A DNA stretch of 64,000 bases, from positions 62,001 to 126,000 of the forward strand of contig RXIV01000004.1 in assembly GCA_003989085.1 (NCBI GenBank), given 5' to 3'. The DNA comes from Candidatus Competibacteraceae bacterium. GTDB taxonomy: Bacteria; Pseudomonadota; Gammaproteobacteria; Competibacterales; Competibacteraceae. The notes below the pieces were generated by a model that saw only the letters and a program-made list of their open reading frames with translations, was not told where the DNA came from and searched no databases. Below, piece after piece: positions 50,938-60,122 of the stretch. Position 1 is the stretch's first letter, and every line of letters begins with the position of its first letter. The translations under genes and the position numbers were made by a program.

Positions 50938-50963
50938 TTGCCGGTCCGGGGCGGTGGCTTTTT
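50929..50963 (+). terminator. Terminator of the phasin gene, left arm in the microsatellite
   Basis: GCCATCGCC (50929-50937) pairs with GGCGGTGGC (50950-50958, one G-U) and five T residues follow. Every upstream repeat unit offers the same left arm, so copy number changes should alter spacing, not the stem. Confidence 0.6.
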
Positions 50964-50972
50964 GATGATTTG

Positions 50973-51770
50973 ATGACCGAATCGCTCGTCCCCTCGCCCG
51001 TTATCGCCGTGACCGCCCAGACGCCCGCCGCCGTTGCGAGTGCTGTTCGGCTGGCGACAGAATTGCGGCTATCGCTGCTGACTGATCCCCCCGCTTTTGG
51101 TTTGACTCATCTGCTGACGCTAACCGGCGACCGGCTGGAGCTGCGCGAACTGGGGCCTGCTGCACCGGGGCCAGTTTACGTTGACTTTGTAGCAGGGACT
51201 GCGGCCCACCGGCGACGCTTTGGCGGCGGTCGCGGTCAGCCGCTGGCCCGGGCGGTGGGTTTGAAAGGCAATGCTGCGCCGACTGTGGTCGATGCAACCG
51301 CCGGGCTGGGCCGCGACGCCTTTGTGCTGGCCTGTCTGGGCTGTACGGTGCAATTGCTCGAACGCTCTCCGATCATGGCTGCCCTGTTGCACGACGGCTT
51401 GCGGCGCGCCCGACAGGATTCGGAGCTTGGCTCGCTGGTTGCGGCACGGTTAAGCCTGGAACTTGCCGATGGCCAGGATTGGCTGCGGCGACTGGCCCCT
51501 GAGCGGCAACCGGACGTGATCTACCTCGATCCGATGTACCCGCACCGCCGCAAAACCGCGCTGGTCGGCAAGGAAATGCGCCTGCTTCGACAAGTGGCTG
51601 GCGCTGATCCGGATGCGCCGGCATTGCTGGAGGTGGCGCTGGGCTGCGCCCGGCGGCGAGTCGTGGTCAAGCGGCCCCGATTAGCTCCACCCTTGGTCGG
51701 CCCACCGCCCACGCTACACATCACTGCCCCCAACACCCGCTTCGACGTGTATCTGCTTCAGCGCGGCTGA
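50973..51770 (+). CDS. rsmJ: 16S rRNA (guanine-1516-N2) methyltransferase RsmJ
   Basis: A 265-residue methyltransferase. The family sequence HRRRFGGGRGQPLARAVGLK precedes the SAM site VVDATAGLGRDAFVLACLG, and the catalytic-type motif IYLDPMYPHRRKTALVGK follows. Start set at MTESLVPSPV; the longer frame runs back through the microsatellite as His-Arg repeats and is unlikely. The start lies just after the phasin terminator. Confidence 0.94.
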   Translation: MTESLVPSPVIAVTAQTPAAVASAVRLATELRLSLLTDPPAFGLTHLLTLTGDRLELRELGPAAPGPVYVDFVAGTAAHRRRFGGGRGQPLARAVGLKGNAAPTVVDATAGLGRDAFVLACLGCTVQLLERSPIMAALLHDGLRRARQDSELGSLVAARLSLELADGQDWLRRLAPERQPDVIYLDPMYPHRRKTALVGKEMRLLRQVAGADPDAPALLEVALGCARRRVVVKRPRLAPPLVGPPPTLHITAPNTRFDVYLLQRG

Positions 51771-52044
51771 TCCCCAAGACTTTCAATTTTGGTTCAAGCC
51801 CGGTTTGGGATGAGCCAGTCCAACGCGGGTCTTTATCGCGGAACAGCTTTTCGAGTGCAGCGTCAGGGCCAACGAGTCCTGCCCTGCCACCAAACCTGCC
51901 CGGGCTGCCCGCTGTCCGTTTAATGACAAAAAGATGACCAGCGAGCTGAGAAACCCAGCCCATTCCTGTACACTTTTTTCTTCTTCCCCGCTTTTTTGCC
52001 CCAAATCGACGCCCAAAAAAACCAATATTTAACAGGAGGCCATA

Positions 52045-54090
52045 ATGATCAGCTACACCACCGAATCCATCCGCAACATCGCCCTGACCGGGCATGGCGC
52101 GGCTGGGAAAACCACGCTGGTCGAATTGATTTTGCATCACGCCGGCAAACTCGCCGCCCCCGGCACGGTGGAAAAGGGCAACACGGTCTGCGATTTCGAC
52201 CCGCAGGAAAAAAGCCATCAGCACTCCCTTGATGCCGCGCTGGTCCATCTCGACTACCAGGGCGCTCATATCAACCTGATAGACACCCCTGGATTTACCG
52301 ATTTTATCGGTCAGGCCATTGCCGTTTTGCCCGCAGTAGAAACCGTGGCGGTGGTGATTAACGCCCAGACCGGCATTGAGGCGATGACCCAGCGGATGAT
52401 GGAACGTGCTGCCGAGCGTCGGCAATGCCGGATGATCATCATCAACAAGATTGACGCCGAAAACCTCGACCTGCCCAGTTTGTTGAGCCAGATTCAGGAC
52501 AGCTTTGGCCGCGAGTGTCTGCCGATCAACCTGCCTGCTGATGGCGGAACCGGTGTGGTGGACTGCTTTTTCAATCCGGCGGGCGACAGCGATTTTTCCA
52601 GCGTCGCCGCCGCCCACTCGGCCCTGATCGATCAGGTGGTCGAGATGGACGAAGATTTAATGGCGCTCTATCTGGAACAGGGCGATGAATTGCAGCCGGA
52701 ACAGCTCCATGCGCCGTTTGAGAAAGCGCTGCGCGAAGGTCACCTGATCCCGATCTGTTTCGTATCGGCCCGCACCGGAGCCGGGGTGAAGGAACTGCTC
52801 AATGTGTTCGTCAAGCTGTTGCCCAATCCGCTGGAAGGTAATCCCGAGCCTTTGGTCAAGGGCGACAGTGCAGCGGCGGTGGAGTTGCAGGCGATTCCCG
52901 AGCCAAAGCAACATGCGGTCGCGCATGTGTTCAAGGTAGTGATTGACCCGTTCATCGGCAAGCTGGGCATCTTCCGTATTCATCAGGGCAGCATTACCAA
53001 GGACAGCCAGTTGTTGATCGGTGAGGGGCGTAAGCCGTTCAAGGTCAACCACCTGTTTCATCTGTATGGCAAGGATCATCCCGAAGTCGCGGTCGGTATT
53101 CCCGGCGATATTTGCGCGGTCGCCAAGATTGATGAAATTCACCGCGATGTGATGCTGCACGAGTCCCATGATGAAGATGAGCTTCACCTGCGCCCGTCAC
53201 ACTTCCCGATGCCGCTGTTTGGGCTGGCGGTTCGCGCCGCGACCCGGGGCGATGAACAGAAGCTGTCCGACACCCTGCACAAACTATTGGAAGAAGACCC
53301 CTGTCTGGCGCTGGAGCATAACGTCCATACCAAGGAAACCGTGCTGCGTGGTCTGAGCGATCTGCATCTGCGTCTGACCCTGGAAAAGATGCAGCAACGC
53401 TACAACATTCAGGTGGAAACCAAACCGCCCAAGATTGCTTACAAGGAGACCATCGGCCAACCGGCGGAGGGCCACCACCGCCACAAGAAGCAAACCGGCG
53501 GGGCCGGCCAGTTTGGCGAGGTCTACCTGCGGGTTGAGCCACTGCCGCGTAACGCTGGTTTCGAGTTTGTCAGCGAGGTGGTGGGTGGCACGATTCCGAC
53601 GTCGTTCCTGCCAGCGGTGGAAAAGGGCGTTCGTGAAGCCTTGCAGGAGGGGGTGATTGCCGGCTATCCGGTGCAGGATGTACGGGCCATCGCCACCGAT
53701 GGCAAATATCATCCGGTCGATTCCAAGGAAATCGCTTTTATCACCGCCGGGCGCGAGGCGTTCTTCGACGCCGTGACCAAGGCGCGGCCACTGGTGCTGG
53801 AACCGATTGTCAATCTGGAGGTGCGGACCCCGGCAGACTGTGTGGGCGGGATTACCGGTGATCTGTCCAGCCGGCGCGGGCGAATTGCCGGCACTGACGC
53901 CGGGCCGCGCGGGATGAGCATCATCAAGGCGCAAGTCCCGCTGGCGGAGCTGGACGGCTACGAGTCGCAGTTGAAGTCAATGACCGGCGGCCACGGTTCA
54001 TACAGCGTCGAGTTGAGCCATTACGATCCGGTGCCGGGCGACATTCAGCAGAAACTGCAAGCCGCATACAAGAAACAGCAGGACGGTTAA
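52045..54090 (+). CDS. Elongation factor G-like GTPase (EF-G2 type)
   Basis: A 681-residue translational GTPase. G motifs: GHGAAGKTTLVE (Walker A variant), IDTPGFTDFIGQA, and INKIDAENLDL. The switch region reads GTVEKGNTVCDFDPQEKSH, typical of the second EF-G class, shorter than the main FusA. Domains II-V follow, with GAGQFGEVYLRVEPLP in domain IV. AACAGGAGGCC precedes the ATG, a strong ribosome site. Its role beside the main EF-G is unsettled. The 274 bases upstream hold no gene. Confidence 0.92.
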   Translation: MISYTTESIRNIALTGHGAAGKTTLVELILHHAGKLAAPGTVEKGNTVCDFDPQEKSHQHSLDAALVHLDYQGAHINLIDTPGFTDFIGQAIAVLPAVETVAVVINAQTGIEAMTQRMMERAAERRQCRMIIINKIDAENLDLPSLLSQIQDSFGRECLPINLPADGGTGVVDCFFNPAGDSDFSSVAAAHSALIDQVVEMDEDLMALYLEQGDELQPEQLHAPFEKALREGHLIPICFVSARTGAGVKELLNVFVKLLPNPLEGNPEPLVKGDSAAAVELQAIPEPKQHAVAHVFKVVIDPFIGKLGIFRIHQGSITKDSQLLIGEGRKPFKVNHLFHLYGKDHPEVAVGIPGDICAVAKIDEIHRDVMLHESHDEDELHLRPSHFPMPLFGLAVRAATRGDEQKLSDTLHKLLEEDPCLALEHNVHTKETVLRGLSDLHLRLTLEKMQQRYNIQVETKPPKIAYKETIGQPAEGHHRHKKQTGGAGQFGEVYLRVEPLPRNAGFEFVSEVVGGTIPTSFLPAVEKGVREALQEGVIAGYPVQDVRAIATDGKYHPVDSKEIAFITAGREAFFDAVTKARPLVLEPIVNLEVRTPADCVGGITGDLSSRRGRIAGTDAGPRGMSIIKAQVPLAELDGYESQLKSMTGGHGSYSVELSHYDPVPGDIQQKLQAAYKKQQDG

Positions 54091-54151
54091 ATCCCGGCAT
54101 TTTTGCGGCTTTTGCTTTGGGATTCTCGCCTGAATCCTCTTCGCCTTGATT

Positions 54152-54171
54152 CTCTCCCGCAAGCGGGAGAG
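54152..54171. repeat. Perfect intergenic hairpin
   Basis: CTCTCCCGCAAGCGGGAGAG folds as an 8-bp stem with a 4-base loop, 62 bases after the EF-G-like stop. No T run follows, so it may act as an mRNA end-stabiliser or be a REP-type repeat and not a standard terminator. Confidence 0.5.
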
Positions 54172-54334
54172 GAGGGCGGCTCGGCAAAACCTTGCCGCCC
54201 TCCCCGTCAATGTCTGGTTACAACGCTGCGCCAGAAGCTGGGGGCCATGCTTGACTTTGGCCGCTGGCTTTGGATAACTGCCCCTAAGGTCTGTACCCGA
54301 TGTTGTTTTTTACCGGCATCGCCAGAGGTGAGTC

Positions 54335-54697
54335 ATGCGCAATACGCTCCACAGCATCCGCACATTCGGTTTTTACCTGCTCCCCGCCGCGTTGCTGACC
54401 ACGGCCAGCGCGCTGTTGATGGCGTTGCTGCACTACCCGGTGACTGACCGTCGCGTTGCGCCTGCCGCAGTCGTGGCCGACCACGCCAAGGCCGATCATG
54501 CCGACGCCATGATGGCGATTGCGCTGGCGGAGGCATTGCGGCAACTTCAGATGGAACGGGGAACTTCATCGCTGACCTTGATGCGCCGTGACGAAGGCGG
54601 CGGTTGGTCCGCCGAGCAACCGGCTTTGTTTCAGAGTGCGCCCCTGCGGGTTGAACCCGGCAACCCGCCTCAGCGCCCGGTGCTGATTCGGCTGTAG
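54335..54697 (+). CDS. Uncharacterised membrane-anchored protein
   Basis: A 120-residue protein with one N-terminal helix (FGFYLLPAALLTTASALLMALL) and a soluble C-terminal part ending QRPVLIRL. GAGGTGA lies close to the ATG. No family is recognised. It stands alone, convergent with the macrodomain gene. Confidence 0.65.
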   Translation: MRNTLHSIRTFGFYLLPAALLTTASALLMALLHYPVTDRRVAPAAVVADHAKADHADAMMAIALAEALRQLQMERGTSSLTLMRRDEGGGWSAEQPALFQSAPLRVEPGNPPQRPVLIRL

Positions 54698-54754
54698 GCC
54701 ACTTCCGTGGGTGAACCGGGAGTTGCGCGATAGCCCCAATCGCCCGGTTTCGCC

Positions 54755-55276
54755 CTATTGATCCGCCAGCGCCTGCACATAAGTCTGGCGTGTTTCTTCG
54801 TTGAAGCAAACCAGATCGACGGTTTCAATCTGCGCGTTGCCCGCTAAAAAATGGCGAATTTCCTGCACTGCACAGTGCGCCGCTTCTGGCAGCGGATAGC
54901 CATACACGCCACAACTGATAGCGGGAAAGGCGATGCGGCGGACGCCCTGCGCGACGGCGAGTTGCAAGCTGTTGCGGTAGCAGGCCGCCAGCAGTTCCGG
55001 TTCGCCCTGATGGCCGCCCTGCCAGATCGGGCCAACGGTATGGATGACGTAACGGGCCGGCAGGCGATAGCCACGAGTGATTTTGGCCTGGCCAGTTTCG
55101 CACCCGCCCAGGGTGCGGCACTCCGCCAGCAGTTCCGGCCCGGCGGCGCGATGAATGGCTCCGTCTACGCCACCGCCGCCCAACAGCGACGGATTGGCGG
55201 CATTGACGATGGCGTCCACGGCTAACCCAGTAATGTCCCCTATGGTGAGCCGGATCCGGTCAGAAGGGGCATCCAT
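54755..55276 (-). CDS. Macrodomain protein, O-acetyl-ADP-ribose deacetylase-like
   Basis: A 173-residue macrodomain. Ligand loops are clear: [20 protein letters not shown] with the catalytic-type Asn-Ala-Ala-Asn, [14 protein letters not shown], and [18 protein letters not shown]. Such proteins remove acetyl or ADP-ribose groups. Start is ATG 55276, two bases after the rubredoxin stop, so the two are coupled; a TTG at 55282 is also possible. Confidence 0.93.
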   Translation of the reverse strand: MDAPSDRIRLTIGDITGLAVDAIVNAANPSLLGGGGVDGAIHRAAGPELLAECRTLGGCETGQAKITRGYRLPARYVIHTVGPIWQGGHQGEPELLAACYRNSLQLAVAQGVRRIAFPAISCGVYGYPLPEAAHCAVQEIRHFLAGNAQIETVDLVCFNEETRQTYVQALADQ

Positions 55277-55278
55277 CG

Positions 55279-55443
55279 TCAAATCTCCATCATATGGAAA
55301 TCATCCTTGCTCGCGCCGCATTCGGGACAAGCCCAGTCTGATGGCACATCCTCCCAGCGGGTGCCGGGCGGGATACCATCCTCGGGCCAGCCTTTGGCCT
55401 CGTCATATACCCACGCGCAAACCAGGCACATATATCTTTTCAT
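55279..55443 (-). CDS. Rubredoxin
   Basis: A 54-residue protein [20 protein letters not shown]...[20 protein letters not shown], with the two CxxC iron-binding pairs (CLVC, CPEC) and the aromatic residues of rubredoxins. It transfers single electrons. The first pair reads CLVCAWVYD where most have CxxCGxxYD, a mild variation. It lies directly upstream of the macrodomain gene on the same strand. Confidence 0.93.
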   Translation of the reverse strand: MKRYMCLVCAWVYDEAKGWPEDGIPPGTRWEDVPSDWACPECGASKDDFHMMEI

Positions 55444-55663
55444 GGCGATGATGTCTCACATTGGATGGTTCCGCAGTGGTTAAGCCGTTGCGGTGCTGAA
55501 ATCCATTTTTGACGCAGGGCTAAAAAATATCAACCAACGGATAATCAGGTTATTTTTTTGGCGACTGCAAGTCTCGATGGATGATTATTCTTTAAAATTA
55601 TCGGCCCTGTTGCCAGTGACAGCAAAAGCCACGGCTGAAATTTGAGCTTTGACGGGATTTCCG

Positions 55664-56605
55664 ATGACAACCATGAAAGCAGTACGCATTCACGCCTATG
55701 GCGGCCCTGAAGTATTGCATTACGAAGACACACCCATCCCGCAGCTCCAGCCTGATGATCTGCTCATTCGGGTGCGGGCGGCGGCGGTCAATCCGGTGGA
55801 CTGGAAAATTCGCGAAGGCTTTTTGCAAGGCGTCCTGAACCATTGTCTGCCACTGACACTGGGTTGGGATGTCTCCGGCGAGGTGGCGGCAGTCGGCCCG
55901 GAGGTGATCCGCTTCCAGATCGGCGATGCCGTTTATACCCGGCCCAACATCGAACGCGATGGCGGCTACGCCGACTACATTGCAGTCAAGGCCAGTGAAG
56001 CAGCGCTCAAACCGGTCAAGCTGGATCATGACCAGGCCGCCGCTGTCCCGCTGGCGGCGCTGACGGCCTGGCAGGCGCTGGTGGATGCGGCGCAACTGCG
56101 GAGCGGGCAAACCGTGCTGATTCACGCCGCCGCTGGTGGCGTGGGCAGCTTTGCGGTGCAACTGGCCAAGGCGCGGGGCGCGAAGGTGATCGCCACTGCT
56201 TCGGCGGTCAATGTTGGACTGGTCATGGAGCTGGGCGCGGATCAGTTCGTGGACTACACCCGCAGCCGGTTTGAGGAGGTCGCAAAGGAAGTGGATGTCG
56301 TGTTCGATACCATTGGCGGCGAGACTCAGACGCGGTCCTGGTCGGTGCTGAAGCCGGGTGGGATGCTGGTTTCAGTGGTCAGCCCGCCGCCGGAAGCGAC
56401 CGCCGCCGCCTATGGCGTTCGCAGCGCCTTTGTCTTTGTTCAGCCCAGCAGCTCGCAACTGGACGCTATTACCCAGTTGATTGATGAAGGGCGAATCAAG
56501 CCGATCCTCCATACGATAATGCCGCTCTATGAAGCCCGGCAGGCGCAGGTGATCAGCCAGGGCGGTCATGTGCGCGGCAAGATTGTGCTGCATGTCGCAA
56601 GCTGA
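55664..56605 (+). CDS. NADP-dependent zinc-free oxidoreductase (quinone oxidoreductase type)
   Basis: A 313-residue medium-chain reductase. Features: MKAVRIHAYGGPEVLHYEDT at the start, GWDVSGEVAAVGPEV, and the cofactor fold VLIHAAAGGVGSFAVQLAKA. The structural and catalytic zinc ligands of alcohol dehydrogenases are absent. It likely reduces quinones or enones. Start at MTTMKAV; the inner ATG at 55673 is equally plausible. Confidence 0.92.
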   Translation: MTTMKAVRIHAYGGPEVLHYEDTPIPQLQPDDLLIRVRAAAVNPVDWKIREGFLQGVLNHCLPLTLGWDVSGEVAAVGPEVIRFQIGDAVYTRPNIERDGGYADYIAVKASEAALKPVKLDHDQAAAVPLAALTAWQALVDAAQLRSGQTVLIHAAAGGVGSFAVQLAKARGAKVIATASAVNVGLVMELGADQFVDYTRSRFEEVAKEVDVVFDTIGGETQTRSWSVLKPGGMLVSVVSPPPEATAAAYGVRSAFVFVQPSSSQLDAITQLIDEGRIKPILHTIMPLYEARQAQVISQGGHVRGKIVLHVAS

Positions 56606-56617
56606 GGGTTGACCACC

Positions 56618-57763
56618 ATGTCCACGTGCACGACTGTTCTTAAACTGCCCGCCACCGCGCCCGGTGTCCAGCGAACGCTGACTATTCATCACTATGGACA
56701 GCCTGGCGCCCGGCCCAAGGCCTATTTCCAGGCCGCCCTTCACGCTGACGAAATTCCAGGACTACTGGTCGCACAACATCTGCTGCATGGCCTGGAGCGG
56801 GCGCAGCACGAAGGGCGGATCATCGGCGAAGTGGTGGTGGTCCCGGTCGCCAATCCGATTGGTCTGAGCCAGCATCTCAATGGTCGGCTGCTGGGGCGCT
56901 TTGATTTTGAAAGCACCGGCAATTTCAACCGGGATTTTCCCAATCTGACCGCAACCGTGCTGGAACAGGTGCGGGGCCGTTTAACTCTCGATCCAACAGC
57001 GAATGTGGCGCTGATCCGGACAGCGTTACGGGGCGTTTTAGCCGCGTCGAACGCGGTGCGGGAAAGTACGGTGCTCAAGCGGACCTTGCTGAGTCTGGCG
57101 ATGGATGCCGATTTCGTATTCGACCTGCATTGCGACGGCGAAGCATTGCTGCATTTGTACGCCGCGCAAGAACAGCGGGATGAAGCGACGGCGTTGGGTG
57201 CGGAATTGGGTGCGGCGGCGATCCTGCTGGAAGAGGAGCCGGGCGGTAGTCCGTTTGATCAGGCCTGCGCCGGCCCGTGGCGGCATTGGCGGGATGCATT
57301 GGCAGGGGAAGGGCCAGTACCGCTGGCCTGTTTTGCCACGACAGTGGAATTACGCGGCCAGGCGGACGTGAACGACGGATGCGCAGCGCTGGATGCAGCG
57401 GCGCTCTTGCGTTTTCTGCAACGGCGCGGCGTGCTGGCCGGTGATCCGGGGCCGTTGCCGGAACCGGCTTGTGAAGCAACCCCATTGGATGGTGTGGATG
57501 TGCTGACCGCGCCGGCTGCCGGAGTGCTGGTTTACCGCAAAGCGCTGGGTGATCGGGTGTCGGCTGGCGAGGCGGTGGCGGACCTGGTCAGCCTGTTAGG
57601 CGAACCGATAGGCGCGTCCCGGACTCCGCTTCGAACGGTGACGGATGGCCTGCTGTTGACCCGGGCGATCGAGCGGCTGGTCCGGCCCGGCCAGAAGTTC
57701 TGCAAGATTGCCGGTCAGGAGCCGCTCAGCTACCGGCAAGCGGGCCAGTTGCTGGAGGATTGA
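56618..57763 (+). CDS. Succinylglutamate desuccinylase/aspartoacylase family enzyme
   Basis: A 381-residue M14-like zinc hydrolase. Zinc ligands are intact: H-x2-E in AALHADEIPGLL and the His in FVFDLHCDGEALLH; the catalytic Glu is in TTVELRGQ. The C-terminal barrel has LTAPAAGVLVYRKALGD. Substrate unknown; such enzymes remove acyl groups from amino acids or peptides. It is 12 bases after the oxidoreductase and convergent with the decarboxylase. Confidence 0.9.
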   Translation: MSTCTTVLKLPATAPGVQRTLTIHHYGQPGARPKAYFQAALHADEIPGLLVAQHLLHGLERAQHEGRIIGEVVVVPVANPIGLSQHLNGRLLGRFDFESTGNFNRDFPNLTATVLEQVRGRLTLDPTANVALIRTALRGVLAASNAVRESTVLKRTLLSLAMDADFVFDLHCDGEALLHLYAAQEQRDEATALGAELGAAAILLEEEPGGSPFDQACAGPWRHWRDALAGEGPVPLACFATTVELRGQADVNDGCAALDAAALLRFLQRRGVLAGDPGPLPEPACEATPLDGVDVLTAPAAGVLVYRKALGDRVSAGEAVADLVSLLGEPIGASRTPLRTVTDGLLLTRAIERLVRPGQKFCKIAGQEPLSYRQAGQLLED

Positions 57764-57769
57764 CCACCC

Positions 57770-59005
57770 TCACACCAGCACCTCCGGGCACAATGGGTGA
57801 CTGAGAAAGGCGGTTGGGCTGGCGGTCAGGCCATAAGCGCCGGACTGGAACACCACGATTAAGTCGCCGATTTCGGTTTTTGCCAGATCCATCCGGTCGG
57901 CCAGCACATCCAGCGGGGTGCAGAGCGGTCCCACCACCGTCACGACCTCCCGCTCGGTTCCCATGACTCGGTTGCCAACGACTACCGGATAATTCTTGCG
58001 GATGACCTGGCCGAAATTGCCGGACGCCGCCAAATGCTGATGCAGGCCGCCGTTGGTGATGAGAAAGGTCTGTCCACGGGAAACCTTGCGATCTACCACT
58101 TCGGCGACATAAATCCCGGCTTCTCCGACCAGATAGCGGCCCAGCTCCAGCACCACCTCAGCCTCTGGCAAGCGATCCGCGATCAGCGGCAGCCAGCGTT
58201 GCAAATTAGCGGCGATGGGTTGCACATTCAGCGGCTGGTCGCCGGGGAAGTAGGGAATACCGAAACCGCCACCGATATTGAGCAGCCACATTCGCCCCGG
58301 CGCATCATCCGCCAGCCGCAGCGCCAGTTCAAAAATACGGTTGTGGGCCTCGATCAGGGTTTCAGCCCGGAGATTCTGCGAGCCAGTGAACAAGTGAAAG
58401 CCCTGAAAATCCAGACTCAGTTCACCGATCCGTCGCAACAGCGCCGGAACCTGTTCGGCGTCGATGCCGAAGGGTTTGGAACCGCCGCCCATCTTCATAC
58501 CAGAGGTTTTCAGCTCGAAATCGGGGTTGACTCGTACTGCGATCCTCGGTTGTTGGCCCTGTTCTACGCCGATCCGGGCGATGGTTTCCAGTTCACGGGC
58601 CGATTCGAGGTGAATCGTAATGCCGGCGGCGATGGCGGCGGCCAGTTCCGATGGACGCTTGCCGGGGCCGGCAAAGCTGATATGCGCCGGATTCATGCCG
58701 GCATCCAGCGCCACCTGCATTTCACCCAGCGAAGCGACATCCAGGCCATCAACCTGCCAGGCGAGGTGCTGGACTAACGCCGGCATTGGATTGGCTTTGA
58801 TCGCGTAGTGCAGCTTGAGGGTAGGTGGCAAGACCCGCCGCAACCAGGCGACCCGCTCATCGATCAAGCGGCGGTCATAGGCATAAAACGGCGTTTGTCC
58901 GACCCGTGCCGCCAGTTGTCGTAGGGATATCCCGCCGACCTGCAAACAGTCATCAACAATTGGAAACTGGTTCATCGGCCAATGGACGGGGCGGGCGGTA
59001 TTCAT
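57770..59005 (-). CDS. PLP-dependent decarboxylase, LysA-like (exosortase-associated type)
   Basis: A 411-residue fold type III decarboxylase. PLP Lys is in LHYAIKANPMPALVQHLA; DVASLGEMQVALDAGM, FHLFTGSQN, NIGGGFGIPYF and GPLCTPLDVLADRM complete the site. Details such as HISFAGPGKRPSEL fit the subgroup seen with exosortase/PEP-CTERM polysaccharide loci more than true diaminopimelate decarboxylase, but no exosortase gene is near. Start at MNTARPVHWP; the longer frame enters the promoter region. Confidence 0.85.
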   Translation of the reverse strand: MNTARPVHWPMNQFPIVDDCLQVGGISLRQLAARVGQTPFYAYDRRLIDERVAWLRRVLPPTLKLHYAIKANPMPALVQHLAWQVDGLDVASLGEMQVALDAGMNPAHISFAGPGKRPSELAAAIAAGITIHLESARELETIARIGVEQGQQPRIAVRVNPDFELKTSGMKMGGGSKPFGIDAEQVPALLRRIGELSLDFQGFHLFTGSQNLRAETLIEAHNRIFELALRLADDAPGRMWLLNIGGGFGIPYFPGDQPLNVQPIAANLQRWLPLIADRLPEAEVVLELGRYLVGEAGIYVAEVVDRKVSRGQTFLITNGGLHQHLAASGNFGQVIRKNYPVVVGNRVMGTEREVVTVVGPLCTPLDVLADRMDLAKTEIGDLIVVFQSGAYGLTASPTAFLSHPLCPEVLV

Positions 59006-59186
59006 CTGAACCTCGTGGGAGACCCTGGCGTTCACGCCGGGGAGGGAGTGTGAACCGTGCAGAGCGCGGTTGGTTTTTTTGATCAAACTCCGGCGATCAG
59101 CGCCAGTGCTGTCACCTTGCCGTTTCGTCGGGTCTGACCCATGATTTGCGGTCAGACATCCTGAACTTTCGCGCAAGGCCTTCATT

Positions 59187-60122
59187 ATGGAAACCCCGGA
59201 ACCGCCGCAAATTCCCGGCTACCGGATTGAAAGAATCCTTGGCAAGGGCGCTACGGCCACGGTGTATCTGGCTATCCAGGAATCGCTGGACCGGCGGGTG
59301 GCGCTCAAGATTCTCTCTGCCCAACTGGTCAAGGATCCTGCCTTTAACAAACGCTTTATCAAGGAAGGCAAAACCGTTGCCCGGCTGGCTCATCCGCATA
59401 TCGTCACCGTTTACGATACCGGCAGCCACCAGGCAGTGTTCTACATTGCTATGGAGTATCTGGAGTGTGGTTCGCTCAAGGAGCGGATTAAAGCGGGGTT
59501 GACGCCGGAAGCCGCGCTTCAGGTGTTGGGCCAGATCGCTCAGGCATTGGGTTATGCCCACCGTCAGCACTGCATCCACCGCGACCTGAAACCCGCCAAT
59601 ATCTTGTTCCGCGATGCGGAGACGGCGGTGCTGTCGGATTTTGGCATCGCCAAGAACCTTGAGGACAAGACCCAGTTGACTGCCGCTGGTTGGCGGATTG
59701 GGACGCCCAACTACATGAGTCCTGAACAGGCGATGGGCAAACCGGTTGACGCCCGGTCTGACCTGTACAGCCTGGGCATTCTGTTTTACGAAATGCTGAC
59801 CGGAACCCGCCCGTATAAGGGCGCCGATGCTTTTGAGACCGCGTTGCTGCATGTTAAAGCCCCCGTACCGATTCTGCCGGAGCCGCTCAAGCATTTTCAG
59901 CCAGTGCTTGACCGATTATTGGCGAAGGACCCGTCAACGCGATTCGCCAGCGCCGAGGAATTGATTCAAGCCCTTCAGCCGGTTCGAGTGCCTGAGGCCG
60001 GCGCATCCCAGCCTGGTGTGGAACGGTCGCGGCGCTGGTTGCTGGCGACGCTGCTAGCGATAGTGACGGGGTTGCTGATCTACCGGTTCTGGCCGCTCGT
60101 GCTGTCCACCGCCGGTCAATAA
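59187..60122 (+). CDS. Membrane-anchored Ser/Thr protein kinase
   Basis: A 311-residue eukaryotic-type kinase. Gly loop LGKGATATVYLA, Lys in RVALKIL, catalytic HRDLKPANILF, DFG in VLSDFGIAKN, and APE-like SPEQAMG are all present, so it should be active. A single helix near the C-terminus (WLLATLLAIVTGLLIYRFW) anchors it with almost nothing beyond, so no sensor domain. Divergent from the decarboxylase gene. Confidence 0.95.
   Translation: METPEPPQIPGYRIERILGKGATATVYLAIQESLDRRVALKILSAQLVKDPAFNKRFIKEGKTVARLAHPHIVTVYDTGSHQAVFYIAMEYLECGSLKERIKAGLTPEAALQVLGQIAQALGYAHRQHCIHRDLKPANILFRDAETAVLSDFGIAKNLEDKTQLTAAGWRIGTPNYMSPEQAMGKPVDARSDLYSLGILFYEMLTGTRPYKGADAFETALLHVKAPVPILPEPLKHFQPVLDRLLAKDPSTRFASAEELIQALQPVRVPEAGASQPGVERSRRWLLATLLAIVTGLLIYRFWPLVLSTAGQ

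Noticed and set aside
50820..50972. N-terminal His-Arg repeat extension of RsmJ
   Set aside because: It is the microsatellite read in frame; the ATG at 50973 gives the normal family length.
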